Shown here piece by piece: positions 15,101-23,457 of a stretch of DNA of 61,824 nucleotides. The stretch comes from Bradyrhizobium iriomotense (GTDB lineage: Bacteria; Pseudomonadota; Alphaproteobacteria; Rhizobiales; Xanthobacteraceae): contig NZ_BSOW01000044.1 of NCBI RefSeq assembly GCF_030160715.1, positions 1 through 61,824 of the forward strand. The letters are read 5' to 3'. The notes under the pieces are model-generated. The model saw only the letters and a program-made list of their open reading frames with translations, was not told where the DNA came from and ran no database searches. The translations under genes and the position numbers were made by a program. How positions within the stretch are numbered: position 1 is the stretch's first letter; each line of letters opens with the position of its first letter.

Positions 15101-17381
15101 GCTGATCCGGCCGAATTCGACGCTGAAGATCCCGGTGAAGCTCGACGGGCTCAATCCCGGCGAGGACGCCAAGATCGTCGTCGCGGCGGTCGATGTCGGC
15201 ATTCTCAACCTCACCAACTACAAGCCGCCGGCGCCCGATGATTACTATCTCGGCCAGCGCCGCCTGACCGCCGAGATCCGCGATCTCTACGGCCAGCTCA
15301 TCGACGGCATGCAGGGCACGCGCGGCCAGATCAAGTCCGGCGGCGACGCCGGTGGTGCCGAGCTCCAGGGTTCGCCGCCCACGCAAAAGCCGCTCGCGCT
15401 CTATTCGGGCATCGTCACGGTTGCCGCTGACGGTACCGCGGAAGTGAGCTTCGACATTCCGGAGTTCGCCGGCACCGCGCGCGTCATGGCGGTGGCGTGG
15501 ACCGCCACAAAGCTTGGCCGCGCCAATACCGACGTCGTGATCCGCGATCCCGTGGTGCTGACGGCGACCCTGCCGCGCTTCCTGCTCAATGGCGATCACG
15601 GCACGGTCAATCTCGAGATCGACAACGTCGAAGGGCAGGCCGGCGACTACACGATCTCCGTGAAGACGGGCGGTCCGGTGAAGATGACCGGCAATCCCGC
15701 AACCAGCATCAAGCTCGCCGCCAAGCAGCGCAATTCATTCTCGCTTGCGCTCGATGCGACGGCGGCGGGGCAGGCGACGCTCGACGTCGATATCAAGGGG
15801 CCGAACGGGCTGGCGCTCGCGCGGCACTATGCGCTCGACGTCAAGGCGGCCACGCAGGTGCTGGCGCGTCGCTCGATCCGCACCCTGGCGAAGGGCGAGA
15901 GCCTGACGCTGACCTCGGACATGTTCTCCGACCTCGTGCCGGGCACAGGCAGCGTCTCGGTCTCGGCAAGCCTGTCGACCGCGCTCGACGCCGCGACGAT
16001 CCTCAAGGCGCTCGATCGTTATCCCTATGGCTGCTCGGAGCAGATCACCAGCCGCGCCATGCCGCTGCTCTACGTCAACGAGCTCGCGGCCGGCGCCCAT
16101 CTGGCGATGGATACCGAGATCGACCAGCGCATCCGCGATGCCATCGAGCGGCTCCTGGCGCGCCAGGGCTCGAATGGATCGTTCGGGCTGTGGTCGGCTG
16201 GCGGTGACGACGCCTGGTTGGATGCCTACGTGACGGACTTCCTGACCCGCGCCCGTGAAAAGGGCTTTGTGGTGCCGGACGTGCTGTTCAAGAACGCGCT
16301 CGACCGCATCCGCAACTCCGTCGTCAATGCCAACGAGCCGGAGAAGGACGGCGGCCGCGATCTCGCCTACGGCCTCTACGTGCTCGCGCGTAACGGTGCG
16401 GCTCCAATCGGTGACCTCCGCTATCTTGCCGATACCAAGCTGAACAATCTGGCGACGCCGATCGCCAAGTCGCAGCTTGCGGCGGCACTCGCGCTGGTCG
16501 GCGATCGCAACCGCGCGGAACGGGTCTACGGCGCAGCACTCGATAGCCTCGCGCCGAAGCCCGTCCTGGAGTTCGGCCGCAGCGATTACGGCTCGCAGCT
16601 CCGCGACGCCGCAGCACTGGTCTCGCTCGCCAGCGAAGGCAACGCGCCGAAGGCGACGCTGACCCAGGCCGTGTCCCGCGTCGAGACCGCGCGCGGACTG
16701 ACGCCCTACACCTCGACGCAGGAGAATGCGTGGCTGGTGCTGGCGGCGAAGGCGCTGGCGAAAGAGAATATGTCGCTCGATGTCGACGGCCAGCCGGTCA
16801 AGACCGCGCTGTACCGCAGCTACAAGGCGGCGACGCTGGAGGGCAAGCCGCTGAAGATCACCAACACCGGTGATGCTCCAATACAGGCCGTGGTCTCGGT
16901 CTCGGGCTCGCCGGTCACGCCGGAGCCTGCGGCTTCAGCCGGCTTCAAGATCGAGCGCAACTACTTCACGCTCGACGGCAAGCCCGCCGACATCAGCAAG
17001 GTCAAGCAGAACGACCGCTTTGCGGTGGTGCTGAAGATCACCGAGGCGAAACCGGAATATGGGCACATCATGGTGTCTGACTATCTGCCGGCGGGTCTCG
17101 AGATCGACAATCCGAAGCTGGTCTCGTCGGGCGACAGCGGCACGCTGGACTGGATCGAGGACGGCGAAGAGCCCGAGAATACCGAATTCCGCGACGACCG
17201 CTTCACCGCGGCAGTCGATCGGGCCTCGGACTCCAAGGCGGTCTTCACCGTCGCCTATGTCGTGCGCGCGGTCTCGCCCGGCAAATACGTGCTGCCGCAG
17301 GCCTATGTCGAGGACATGTACAATCCCTCGCGCTACGGCCGCACGGGGACGGGGGCGGTCGAGGTGCGGGCGGCGAAGTAG
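12177..17381 (+). CDS. Bacterial alpha-2-macroglobulin family protein
   Basis: This large periplasmic protein (1734 aa) traps proteases, probably protecting the envelope together with the peptidoglycan repair enzyme PbpC encoded next. The ATG at 12177 is chosen because a signal peptide follows (MIGLVRAVAICATLALGLVS, cleavage after AQA); the frame reaches 12003 but without support. A helical TPR-like part (about residues 50-190) precedes the many beta MG domains. The thioester site CSEQ is intact at residues 1286-1289 within YPYGCSEQITSR, followed by the helical thioester domain. There is no lipobox, so unlike E. coli YfhM it appears to be soluble rather than lipid-anchored. Confidence 0.93.
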   Translation: MIGLVRAVAICATLALGLVSAQAADKAFKRDDLADAAIKLEAQIKSEAGPVAKTNATLRTDADAAFRRNDGRTGLSILGQIAATTPEDAGNWLRLARVIFQIVPKSSSEQTFLLERASTAAYIAYMRAGNPGEEADALAVLGKSLAQRHLFRPALDALRLSLDMREVADVRGQYEKLRDEHGFRLLDYTVDSDSASPRACFQFSEELAKRTDFAPFLALAGTDKPALSAEGKQLCVDGLKHGERYNINLRAGLPSTVKEGLPKSAEFNIYVRDRKPFVRFTSRAYVLPRTGQRGIPVVSVNTPAVNVNVFRIGDRNLINTVVDSDFQKTLSRYQLSDLGGERGVKVWSGELATAMTLNQDVTTAFPVDQALGDLQPGVYVMTAAAKGPGSDDDSQLATQWFIVSDLGVTAYSGNDGIHVFVNSLASTDPVAKAEVRLVARNNEILATRKTDEAGHVLFEAGLARGEGGLSPALLTVSGEKTDYAFLSLKTSAFDLSDRGVAGRAVPAGADAFVYAERGVYRSNETVYLTALLRDGQGNAVTGGPLTLVIERPDGVEFRRAVLSDQGAGGRTFSVPLNSAVPTGTWRVRAFTDPKGSSVGETTFMVEDYVPDRIEFDLTAKDKLIKANAPVELKVDGHFLYGAPASGLQLEGDMLVATASERPGFAGYQFGVADEETTSNERTPLENLPEADANGMATFPVTLDKQPASSRPQEAQIFVRMAETGGRAVERKLVLPVAPAAAMLGVKPLFGDRSVAEGDKAEFDVVFVSPDGKTLPRDGLRYELLKLESRYQWYRQNNYWEYEPVKSTSRVADGDLTIAADKPSRISLNPQPGRYRLDVKSNEADGPVTSVQFDVGWYSDGSADTPDLLETSIDKPQYASGDTMTVSVNVRSAGKLTINVLGDRLLTTQTVDVKEGTAQVTIPVGKDWGTGAYVVATLRRPLDAAAQRMPGRAIGLKWFGIDKQTRTLAVKLTPSALIRPNSTLKIPVKLDGLNPGEDAKIVVAAVDVGILNLTNYKPPAPDDYYLGQRRLTAEIRDLYGQLIDGMQGTRGQIKSGGDAGGAELQGSPPTQKPLALYSGIVTVAADGTAEVSFDIPEFAGTARVMAVAWTATKLGRANTDVVIRDPVVLTATLPRFLLNGDHGTVNLEIDNVEGQAGDYTISVKTGGPVKMTGNPATSIKLAAKQRNSFSLALDATAAGQATLDVDIKGPNGLALARHYALDVKAATQVLARRSIRTLAKGESLTLTSDMFSDLVPGTGSVSVSASLSTALDAATILKALDRYPYGCSEQITSRAMPLLYVNELAAGAHLAMDTEIDQRIRDAIERLLARQGSNGSFGLWSAGGDDAWLDAYVTDFLTRAREKGFVVPDVLFKNALDRIRNSVVNANEPEKDGGRDLAYGLYVLARNGAAPIGDLRYLADTKLNNLATPIAKSQLAAALALVGDRNRAERVYGAALDSLAPKPVLEFGRSDYGSQLRDAAALVSLASEGNAPKATLTQAVSRVETARGLTPYTSTQENAWLVLAAKALAKENMSLDVDGQPVKTALYRSYKAATLEGKPLKITNTGDAPIQAVVSVSGSPVTPEPAASAGFKIERNYFTLDGKPADISKVKQNDRFAVVLKITEAKPEYGHIMVSDYLPAGLEIDNPKLVSSGDSGTLDWIEDGEEPENTEFRDDRFTAAVDRASDSKAVFTVAYVVRAVSPGKYVLPQAYVEDMYNPSRYGRTGTGAVEVRAAK

Positions 17382-17408
17382 AATGGCTCGAAACCTGAGC
17401 TAGGTCTT

Positions 17409-19631
17409 ATGAGCGAAGCGGAGCCACACATACAGTCGTCATGCCCGGGCAAAAGCGCGAAGCGCGTCTTCGCGCAGATGACCCGGGCATCCACGGCCAC
17501 GCGTGCCGTGGGTGGCGACGTGGATGGCCGGGTCAAGCCCGGCCATGACGGAAGGAGAGGGCAACGCGCCTTTCGCATCCTCTCGGCCTGTGCTTTTGCC
17601 TTCATCCTCACCATCTGCGCCTTCGTCGCCTGGGTGATCTCCCTCGGTCCTCTCCCACTCGACGAATCCCGCGCAGTCTCCACCACCATCGTCGACCGCA
17701 ACGGCAAGCTGCTGCGTGCCTATGCGATGGCCGACGGGCGCTGGCGGTTGCCGGTCGATGCCAAGGCCAACATCGATCCGACTTACGTAAAACTGCTGCT
17801 CGCCTATGAAGACCAGCGCTTCTACGCGCATGACGGCGTCGATCCGCTCGCGCTCGGGCGCGCCGCGATCCAGCTTGCGACGCGCGGCCATATCGTTTCG
17901 GGCGGCTCGACCATCACGATGCAGCTCGCGCGGCTGATGGAGCCGCGGCGGCAGCGCTCGCTCTATGCAAAGCTTCGGCAGATCGTGCGCGCGATCGAGC
18001 TGGAGCGCGGCTTGAGCAAGGAGCAGATCCTAGATCTCTATCTCACGCTGGCGCCCTATGGTGGCAATCTCGAGGGCATTCGCGCAGCGTCCATCGCCTA
18101 TCTCGGCAAGGAGCCGAAGCGGCTGTCGCTCGCTGAAGCCGCGCTTCTGGTCGCATTGCCGCAATCGCCGGAAACGCGCCGGCTCGACCGCTATCCCGAG
18201 GCGGCGCGCATCGCGCGCGACCGCGTGCTGGACCGTATGGTCGAAGAGCATCAGATCAGCGCTGACGACGCCAGGCAGGCGAAGGCCGTGCCCGTGCCGA
18301 AGCTGCGCAAGCCGATGCCGGTCCTGGCGCCGCATGCATCCGATACCGCGCTCGCGACGATCAAGGACACGCCGGTCATCAAGCTGACGCTGGACGCCAA
18401 TCTCCAGAAGGTGCTGGAGCCGCTCGCGCGCGACCGCGCCATTGCGCTGGGTGCGAACATCTCGGTCGGCATCATCGTCGTCGATAATGAGAGCGGCGAC
18501 GTGCTGGCGCGCGTCGGTTCCGCCGATTATTTCGACGAGAGCCGGGCAGGGCAGGTCGACATGACCCGCGCGCTGCGCTCGCCGGGCTCGACGCTGAAGC
18601 CGTTCATCTACGGCCTCGCTTTCGAGGACGGCTTCGTCCACCCCGACAGTCTGATCGACGATCGCCCGGTCCGCTTCGGCTCCTATGCGCCTGAGAATTT
18701 CGACATGACGTTCCAGGGCACGGTGCCGGTGAAGAAGGCGCTGCAATTGTCGCTCAACGTGCCGGCGATCGTGCTGCTCGACCGTGTCGGCTCCAGCCGC
18801 CTGGCCTCGCGGCTGCGGCAGGCCGGCGGGAACCTGGTGCTGCCCAAGGACGAAGCGCCGGGGCTCGCCATGGGCCTCGGCGGTGTGGGTGTCACGCTCC
18901 AGGACCTTGCGCAGCTCTATTCGGGTCTCGCCAGGCTCGGAACCACGCGCCCGCTGCGCGAGGTCATGACCGACAGGGACGCACGCGAGCCGCTGCGGCT
19001 GCTCGACCAGGTGGCGGCCTGGCAAGTCGGCAACGTGCTCCTGGGTACGCCGCCACCCGAAAACGCCGCCCACAATCGTATCGCCTTCAAGACCGGAACC
19101 TCCTACGGCTATCGCGACGCCTGGTCGGTCGGCTTCGACGGCCGCATGACCATCGCCGTCTGGGTCGGCCGTCCCGACGGCGCGCCGGTTCCAGGCCTGA
19201 TCGGCCGCACGGCCGCGGCGCCCATCCTGTTCGACGCCTTCGCCCGGAGCGGGAAGTTGCCGGTTCCGCTGCCCAAGCCGCCGAAGGGAACCCTGGTCGC
19301 CAGCAACGCCAAGCTGCCGTTACCCCTGAGGCGGTTCCGCCCCGTCGGGGAACTCGTCCGCACCGGTGGTGAGCAGGCTCCCCACATCCAGTTCCCCCTG
19401 AACGGCTCCCGGATCGACGTCGACCGCTCGGCCGGCGTGGAGGCGGCCGCCATGCCCGTGAAGGTCGCCGGCGGCGTGCTGCCCATGACCATTCTGGTCA
19501 ACGGAACCGCGCTCGGCGAGATCGACGGACGGCGCCAGCGCCTGATCGATCCGCCCGGGCCGGGCTTTGCGCGGCTGACCGTGATCGATGCCACTGGCGC
19601 CGCCGACACAGTCGTCATTCGAATTCAATGA
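17409..19631 (+). CDS. pbpC: Penicillin-binding protein 1C
   Basis: This bifunctional peptidoglycan synthase acts at the inner membrane. From the ATG at 17409 it is 740 aa. A membrane helix lies at about residues 56-78, and the GT51 glycosyltransferase has E134 in AYEDQRF and the GGSTITMQLAR motif. The transpeptidase has S394-T-L-K397, SLN at 448-450 and KTG at 561-563, and a C-terminal BiPBP_C-like region begins near residue 660. All catalytic motifs are present. The first about 50 residues, including every possible start codon (ATG 17409, ATG 17478, GTG 17508, GTG 17520), are encoded by palindromic repeat DNA. It lies 28 bases after the alpha-2-macroglobulin gene, the usual yfhM-pbpC pairing. 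Confidence 0.93.
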   Translation: MSEAEPHIQSSCPGKSAKRVFAQMTRASTATRAVGGDVDGRVKPGHDGRRGQRAFRILSACAFAFILTICAFVAWVISLGPLPLDESRAVSTTIVDRNGKLLRAYAMADGRWRLPVDAKANIDPTYVKLLLAYEDQRFYAHDGVDPLALGRAAIQLATRGHIVSGGSTITMQLARLMEPRRQRSLYAKLRQIVRAIELERGLSKEQILDLYLTLAPYGGNLEGIRAASIAYLGKEPKRLSLAEAALLVALPQSPETRRLDRYPEAARIARDRVLDRMVEEHQISADDARQAKAVPVPKLRKPMPVLAPHASDTALATIKDTPVIKLTLDANLQKVLEPLARDRAIALGANISVGIIVVDNESGDVLARVGSADYFDESRAGQVDMTRALRSPGSTLKPFIYGLAFEDGFVHPDSLIDDRPVRFGSYAPENFDMTFQGTVPVKKALQLSLNVPAIVLLDRVGSSRLASRLRQAGGNLVLPKDEAPGLAMGLGGVGVTLQDLAQLYSGLARLGTTRPLREVMTDRDAREPLRLLDQVAAWQVGNVLLGTPPPENAAHNRIAFKTGTSYGYRDAWSVGFDGRMTIAVWVGRPDGAPVPGLIGRTAAAPILFDAFARSGKLPVPLPKPPKGTLVASNAKLPLPLRRFRPVGELVRTGGEQAPHIQFPLNGSRIDVDRSAGVEAAAMPVKVAGGVLPMTILVNGTALGEIDGRRQRLIDPPGPGFARLTVIDATGAADTVVIRIQ
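17441..17546. repeat. REP-like double palindrome inside the pbpC start region
   Basis: The first hairpin has outer arms ATGCCCGGG (17441) / CCCGGGCAT (to 17490) and inner arms GCGCGAAG / CTTCGCGC (17455-17475). The second has ATGGCCGGG / CCCGGCCAT at 17524-17546 with a 5-base loop. These are the hallmarks of the mobile palindromic intergenic repeats of Bradyrhizobium. Here it is read through as protein (DGRVKPGHDG). Confidence 0.8.
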
Positions 19632-19654
19632 TCCCGGCTTAAGCGGTTGTAGGG

Positions 19655-21424
19655 GTGGCGGTTTCAGCGTATGCGGAACCAATGGTCGAGACCTATGCCC
19701 GCCCCCGTTTCGGAGAGCCGCGCGAGCCGAAAACCCCCGTAAATCCGGGCAACCGGTTCGTGCGCGTGATCGATGCCGCCACCGGCAGCCACGCCCGCGC
19801 AATCGGCTTCCTGCTCGTGTGTGCGCTGCTTCTGCTGTTGCCCGGCTTCTTCACGATTCCACCCGTCGACCGCGACGAGGCGCGCTTTGCGCAGGCGACC
19901 AAGCAGATGGTCGAGACCGGCGATTACGTCGACATCCGCTTCCAGGACGACGTCCGCTACAAGAAGCCGGTCGGCATCTACTGGCTGCAATCGGCCGCCG
20001 TTCATACCGCGTCCGCGCTCGGCCTGCCACGCGCCCAATTGCGCATCTGGGTCTACCGGTTGCCGTCGCTGGTCGGCGCGATCGGTGCCGTGCTGATGAC
20101 CTATTGGACCGCGCTCGGCTTCGTCACGCGCCGCGCCGCCGTGCTTGCGGCGCTGGTGATGTGCGCATCCGTCCTGCTCGGTGTCGAGGCGCGGCTTGCC
20201 AAGACCGATGCGGTGCTGCTCTTCACCGTGGTTGCGGCCATGGGCGCGATGGGGCGGGTTTATCTCGCCTGGCAGCGCGGCGAGGACGAGGCGCATCCGC
20301 GGTGGAGCTATCCCGCGATCTTCTGGACCGCGATCGCCGTCGGCATCCTGATCAAGGGGCCGCTGATCCTGATGTTCGCCGCGCTCACCATCATCGTGCT
20401 GGCGATCCAGGACCGCGACGCCTCCTGGCTATGGCGGCTGCGCCCGCTCTGGGGCCTGATGTGGGTGCTGGTGCTGGTGCTGCCCTGGTTCATCGCGATC
20501 TTCTGGCGCGCGGGCGATGCCTTCTTCGCCGATTCCGTCGGTGGCGACATGCTGAGCAAGCTCGGTGCGCAGGAATCCCACGGCGCGCCTCCGGGTGTCT
20601 ATCTTGCGCTGTTCTGGATCACCTTCTGGCCCGGCGCACCGCTCGCCGCGATGGCGGCGCCGGCGGTGTGGCGGGCACGGCGCGAGCCCGGCGCGCAATA
20701 TCTGCTGGCGTGGCTGATCCCGTCCTGGATCGTGTTCGAGGCGGTGCTGACCAAGCTGCCGCATTACGTGCTGCCGTTGTATCCGGCGATCGCTATCCTC
20801 ACGGCCGGTGCCGTGGAGCGTCGCGTGCTGTCGCGCTCATGGCTGGCGCGCGGCTCGGCCTGGTGGTTCGCTATCCCTGCGGCTGGCTCGATCATCGCCG
20901 TGGTTGGTGCCGTGATGCTCACGCGCCAGCCGGCTTTCGCCGCGTGGCCGTTCATCGCGGCGTCGCTGATCTTCGGCCTGTTCGCCTGGTGGCTCTATGA
21001 CAACAACCGCGCCGAACGCTCGCTGCTCAACGCGCTGGTTGCGGCGCTGATGCTGGCGGTCGTGGTCTACGGCCTGGTTCTGCCGTCGCTGACGCCGCTG
21101 TTTCCGAGCGTCGAGATCGCGCGCGCATTGCGCAACGTGCGCTGCGTTGCTCCGAAGGCGGCTTCCGCGGGCTATCACGAGCCGAGCCTGGTCTTCCTGA
21201 CGGGGACGTCGACACTACTGACCGATGGCTCGGGTGCTGCCGACTTCCTCAGCCAGGGAAGCTGCCGCTTTGCGTTCATCGAGCAGCGTTCTGAGCGCAG
21301 CTTCGTCCAGCGTGCCGAGGCGATCGGGCTGCGTTACCGCGTCGGTTCGCGCATCGACGGCTACAACTTCTCGCAAGGGCGCGCGATCTCGATCGCAATC
21401 TACCGCTCGGAAGGGTCCGAGTAA
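19655..21424 (+). CDS. ArnT-like glycosyltransferase (GT83/PMT family)
   Basis: This polytopic inner-membrane enzyme should move a sugar from an undecaprenyl-type phosphate carrier to an envelope acceptor, probably lipid A. It has 589 aa from GTG 19655 (or ATG 19682). The catalytic loop is clear near residue 73: DRDEARFAQATKQMVETGDY, then RYKKPVGIYWLQ, as in ArnT. About ten or more hydrophobic helices follow and a periplasmic C-terminal domain ends the protein. It starts 24 bases after pbpC and is followed one base later by the PAP2 gene, so it is probably in one operon with the next three genes. The sugar cannot be told from sequence; galacturonate or mannose are known on lipid A of related bacteria. 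Confidence 0.85.
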   Translation: MAVSAYAEPMVETYARPRFGEPREPKTPVNPGNRFVRVIDAATGSHARAIGFLLVCALLLLLPGFFTIPPVDRDEARFAQATKQMVETGDYVDIRFQDDVRYKKPVGIYWLQSAAVHTASALGLPRAQLRIWVYRLPSLVGAIGAVLMTYWTALGFVTRRAAVLAALVMCASVLLGVEARLAKTDAVLLFTVVAAMGAMGRVYLAWQRGEDEAHPRWSYPAIFWTAIAVGILIKGPLILMFAALTIIVLAIQDRDASWLWRLRPLWGLMWVLVLVLPWFIAIFWRAGDAFFADSVGGDMLSKLGAQESHGAPPGVYLALFWITFWPGAPLAAMAAPAVWRARREPGAQYLLAWLIPSWIVFEAVLTKLPHYVLPLYPAIAILTAGAVERRVLSRSWLARGSAWWFAIPAAGSIIAVVGAVMLTRQPAFAAWPFIAASLIFGLFAWWLYDNNRAERSLLNALVAALMLAVVVYGLVLPSLTPLFPSVEIARALRNVRCVAPKAASAGYHEPSLVFLTGTSTLLTDGSGAADFLSQGSCRFAFIEQRSERSFVQRAEAIGLRYRVGSRIDGYNFSQGRAISIAIYRSEGSE

Positions 21425-21425
21425 G

Positions 21426-22265
21426 ATGCCGGCCGACGTCGCACATCGCTCCGGCTATGGCGCGCAGTTGCTGCTGCTGTCCGGCCGCGCGCTGACACAG
21501 CTCGTGCGCGCGCCCTCGCATTCGCGGCGCGCGGAGGCGGCGCGCCGGCTGGCGCGCCATTCACTCTGGCTGAGTGCTGCCGGCGCGGCCGTGATCATCG
21601 CGCTGATGCTCGCGTTCGATATGAGCGAGATCCAGATGATGCCGGCGCGCGGCACGCCCGGCCTGTGGCCAATCAAAATCCTCACCGATTTCGGCAAGGA
21701 CGAGTATGTGCTGACGGCGCTCGCCGCCGCGCTCGTGACGGTAGCGCTGATTGCGGCAGGCCGGCACGGCACCTCGCGGGCGCTGCTGCTCGGCTTCGGC
21801 ACGCGGCTGCAATTCATCTTCTTGTCCGTGCTGTTCTCGGTGCTGGTCGCCGAAATCCTCAAATTCGTCATCGGCCGCGGCCGGCCCTTCGTCGGCGGCA
21901 AGGCCGATCCCTTCAACTTCATTCCGTTCAACGGGACCGAGGCCCATTACAGCCTGCCGTCCGCGCATGCGGTGACGGCGTTCGCGCTGGCGTTTGCGGT
22001 GGGCGCGCTCTGGCCGCGGCTGCGCGTGTTCATGTTCACCTACGCCATCGTGATCGCGCTGACGCGGCTGGTGCTGCTCGCCCATCATCCGAGTGACGTC
22101 GTGGCCGGCGCCCTGGTCGGCATCGTCGGCGCCATGGCGATGCGCTACTGGTTTGCGGCACGGCGGCTCGGCTTCGCCATCCGCAGCGACGGGGCGATCG
22201 TGGCGCTTCCCGGGCCGGTGTTCGCACGCCTCAAAAGGGTTGCCCGCGGGGCATCCGCCCCATAA
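21426..22265 (+). CDS. PAP2-family lipid phosphatase
   Basis: This membrane phosphatase has 279 aa with the three PAP2 motifs: KFVIGRGRP, YSLPSAHAVTAF and LTRLVLLAHHPSDV. About six transmembrane helices are visible. In this context it may remove a lipid A phosphate (LpxE/LpxF-like) or recycle the polyprenyl diphosphate carrier. The ATG at 21426 follows the preceding stop by one base, so the genes are coupled; the longer open frame upstream is overlap with the glycosyltransferase gene. Confidence 0.85.
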   Translation: MPADVAHRSGYGAQLLLLSGRALTQLVRAPSHSRRAEAARRLARHSLWLSAAGAAVIIALMLAFDMSEIQMMPARGTPGLWPIKILTDFGKDEYVLTALAAALVTVALIAAGRHGTSRALLLGFGTRLQFIFLSVLFSVLVAEILKFVIGRGRPFVGGKADPFNFIPFNGTEAHYSLPSAHAVTAFALAFAVGALWPRLRVFMFTYAIVIALTRLVLLAHHPSDVVAGALVGIVGAMAMRYWFAARRLGFAIRSDGAIVALPGPVFARLKRVARGASAP

Positions 22266-22328
22266 AAGCGGCTGCCTGCCGACCGGACCGGTTCCCGCCG
22301 CGGGCCCATTCCAACCACGAGCATCGAT

Positions 22329-23060
22329 TTGTCGTTCCAGCCCTCGGTTTCCATCGTCGTCCCCGTGCGCAATGAGGCGGACAATATCGCGCCTCTGATC
22401 GAGGAGATCGGCGCTGCGCTCGATGGCCGCTGGGCCTATGAGATCGTCTACGTCAATGACGGCTCGACGGATGCAACCGGCGAGCGGCTGTCGGCCATCA
22501 TGAAGCAACGGGGCAATCTGCGTCAGCTCCGCCATGCCAGGTCGACCGGACAGTCGGCGGCCGTGCGCAGCGGCGTGCGCGCGGCGCGCGGCGCGATCGT
22601 GGCCACGCTCGACGGCGACGGCCAGAACAATCCGGCCTTTCTGCCGGACCTCATCGCAGCGGTCGAGAAAAGCGAGGGCATCGGCCTCGTCGCCGGCCAG
22701 CGGGTCGGGCGCAAGGACACCGGCTTCAAGAAGTTGCAGTCGCGCATCGCCAACGGCGTGCGCGGCACGATCCTGAAGGATGGCACGCGCGACACCGGGT
22801 GCGGTCTGAAGGCCTTTCGCCGCGAGGTGTTTTTGATGCTGCCCTATTTCGACGGGCTGCATCGCTTCCTGCCGGCGTTGGTGCGCCGGGAGGGTTTCGA
22901 GATCGCCTATGTCGACGTGATCGACCGGCCGCGCCGCGCCGGCGTTTCAAACTACGGCTTCTTCGACCGGCTATGGATCGGGATCATGGATCTTGCCGGT
23001 GTATGGTGGTTGATCCGCCGCAAGAAGCCGACACCAGATGTGACTGAGGTGAAGGCATGA
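22329..23060 (+). CDS. Family 2 glycosyltransferase, polyprenyl-phosphate sugar synthase type
   Basis: The protein has 243 aa from a TTG start. It has the GT2 A-fold: VSIVVPVRNEADNI, then YVNDGSTDAT, the donor-binding LDGDGQNNP near residue 95, and DTGCGLKAFRR. The last helix is short and hydrophobic. It is closest in pattern to dolichol-phosphate mannosyltransferase-like enzymes that load a sugar on a polyprenyl phosphate. It would make the donor for the ArnT-like transferase at 19655. Its stop overlaps the start of the LAB_N gene (ATGA). Confidence 0.85.
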   Translation: MSFQPSVSIVVPVRNEADNIAPLIEEIGAALDGRWAYEIVYVNDGSTDATGERLSAIMKQRGNLRQLRHARSTGQSAAVRSGVRAARGAIVATLDGDGQNNPAFLPDLIAAVEKSEGIGLVAGQRVGRKDTGFKKLQSRIANGVRGTILKDGTRDTGCGLKAFRREVFLMLPYFDGLHRFLPALVRREGFEIAYVDVIDRPRRAGVSNYGFFDRLWIGIMDLAGVWWLIRRKKPTPDVTEVKA

Positions 23061-23395
23061 TCATCCAATACGGCCAGGCGCTGAGCAACTATCTCTACGA
23101 CGTCTTCGTCGCCAAGTTCGACTTCTGGCTCGCTTTCGGCCTGGTCGCGCAGCTGTTCTTCACGGCGCGCTTTCTCGTGCAATGGATCGCGAGCGAACGT
23201 GCCGGAAACAGCGTGGTGCCGATGGCCTTCTGGTTCTGCTCCATGGGCGGCGGGCTGATGACGCTGGTCTATGGTGTCGTGAAGCGCGAGCCGGTCATCA
23301 TCCTCGGACAGGCGCTCGCGACCGTGATCTATATTCGCAACATCATGTTGATCTGGAAGAACCGCGGCAGCGCCCCGAAGACGCAGGACCGCTGA
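23057..23395 (+). CDS. LAB_N-domain membrane protein
   Basis: The product has 112 aa with three or four hydrophobic helices: FWLAFGLVAQLFFTARFLVQ, then NSVVPMAFWFCSMGGGLMTL, and a third segment near residues 75-90. This is the lipid-A-disaccharide-synthase N-terminal domain (LAB_N), found alone next to polyprenyl-phosphate glycosyltransferases. It probably helps flip or hold the sugar carrier, like small multidrug-type flippase subunits. The 4-base overlap with the GT2 gene indicates coupled translation. Confidence 0.82.
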   Translation: MIIQYGQALSNYLYDVFVAKFDFWLAFGLVAQLFFTARFLVQWIASERAGNSVVPMAFWFCSMGGGLMTLVYGVVKREPVIILGQALATVIYIRNIMLIWKNRGSAPKTQDR

Positions 23396-23457
23396 TCCTT
23401 TGGTGCGCCCACCTTCGTTGCGGCGCGTTTGTTGAGCGCGATGCCCAATGCGGAGGC

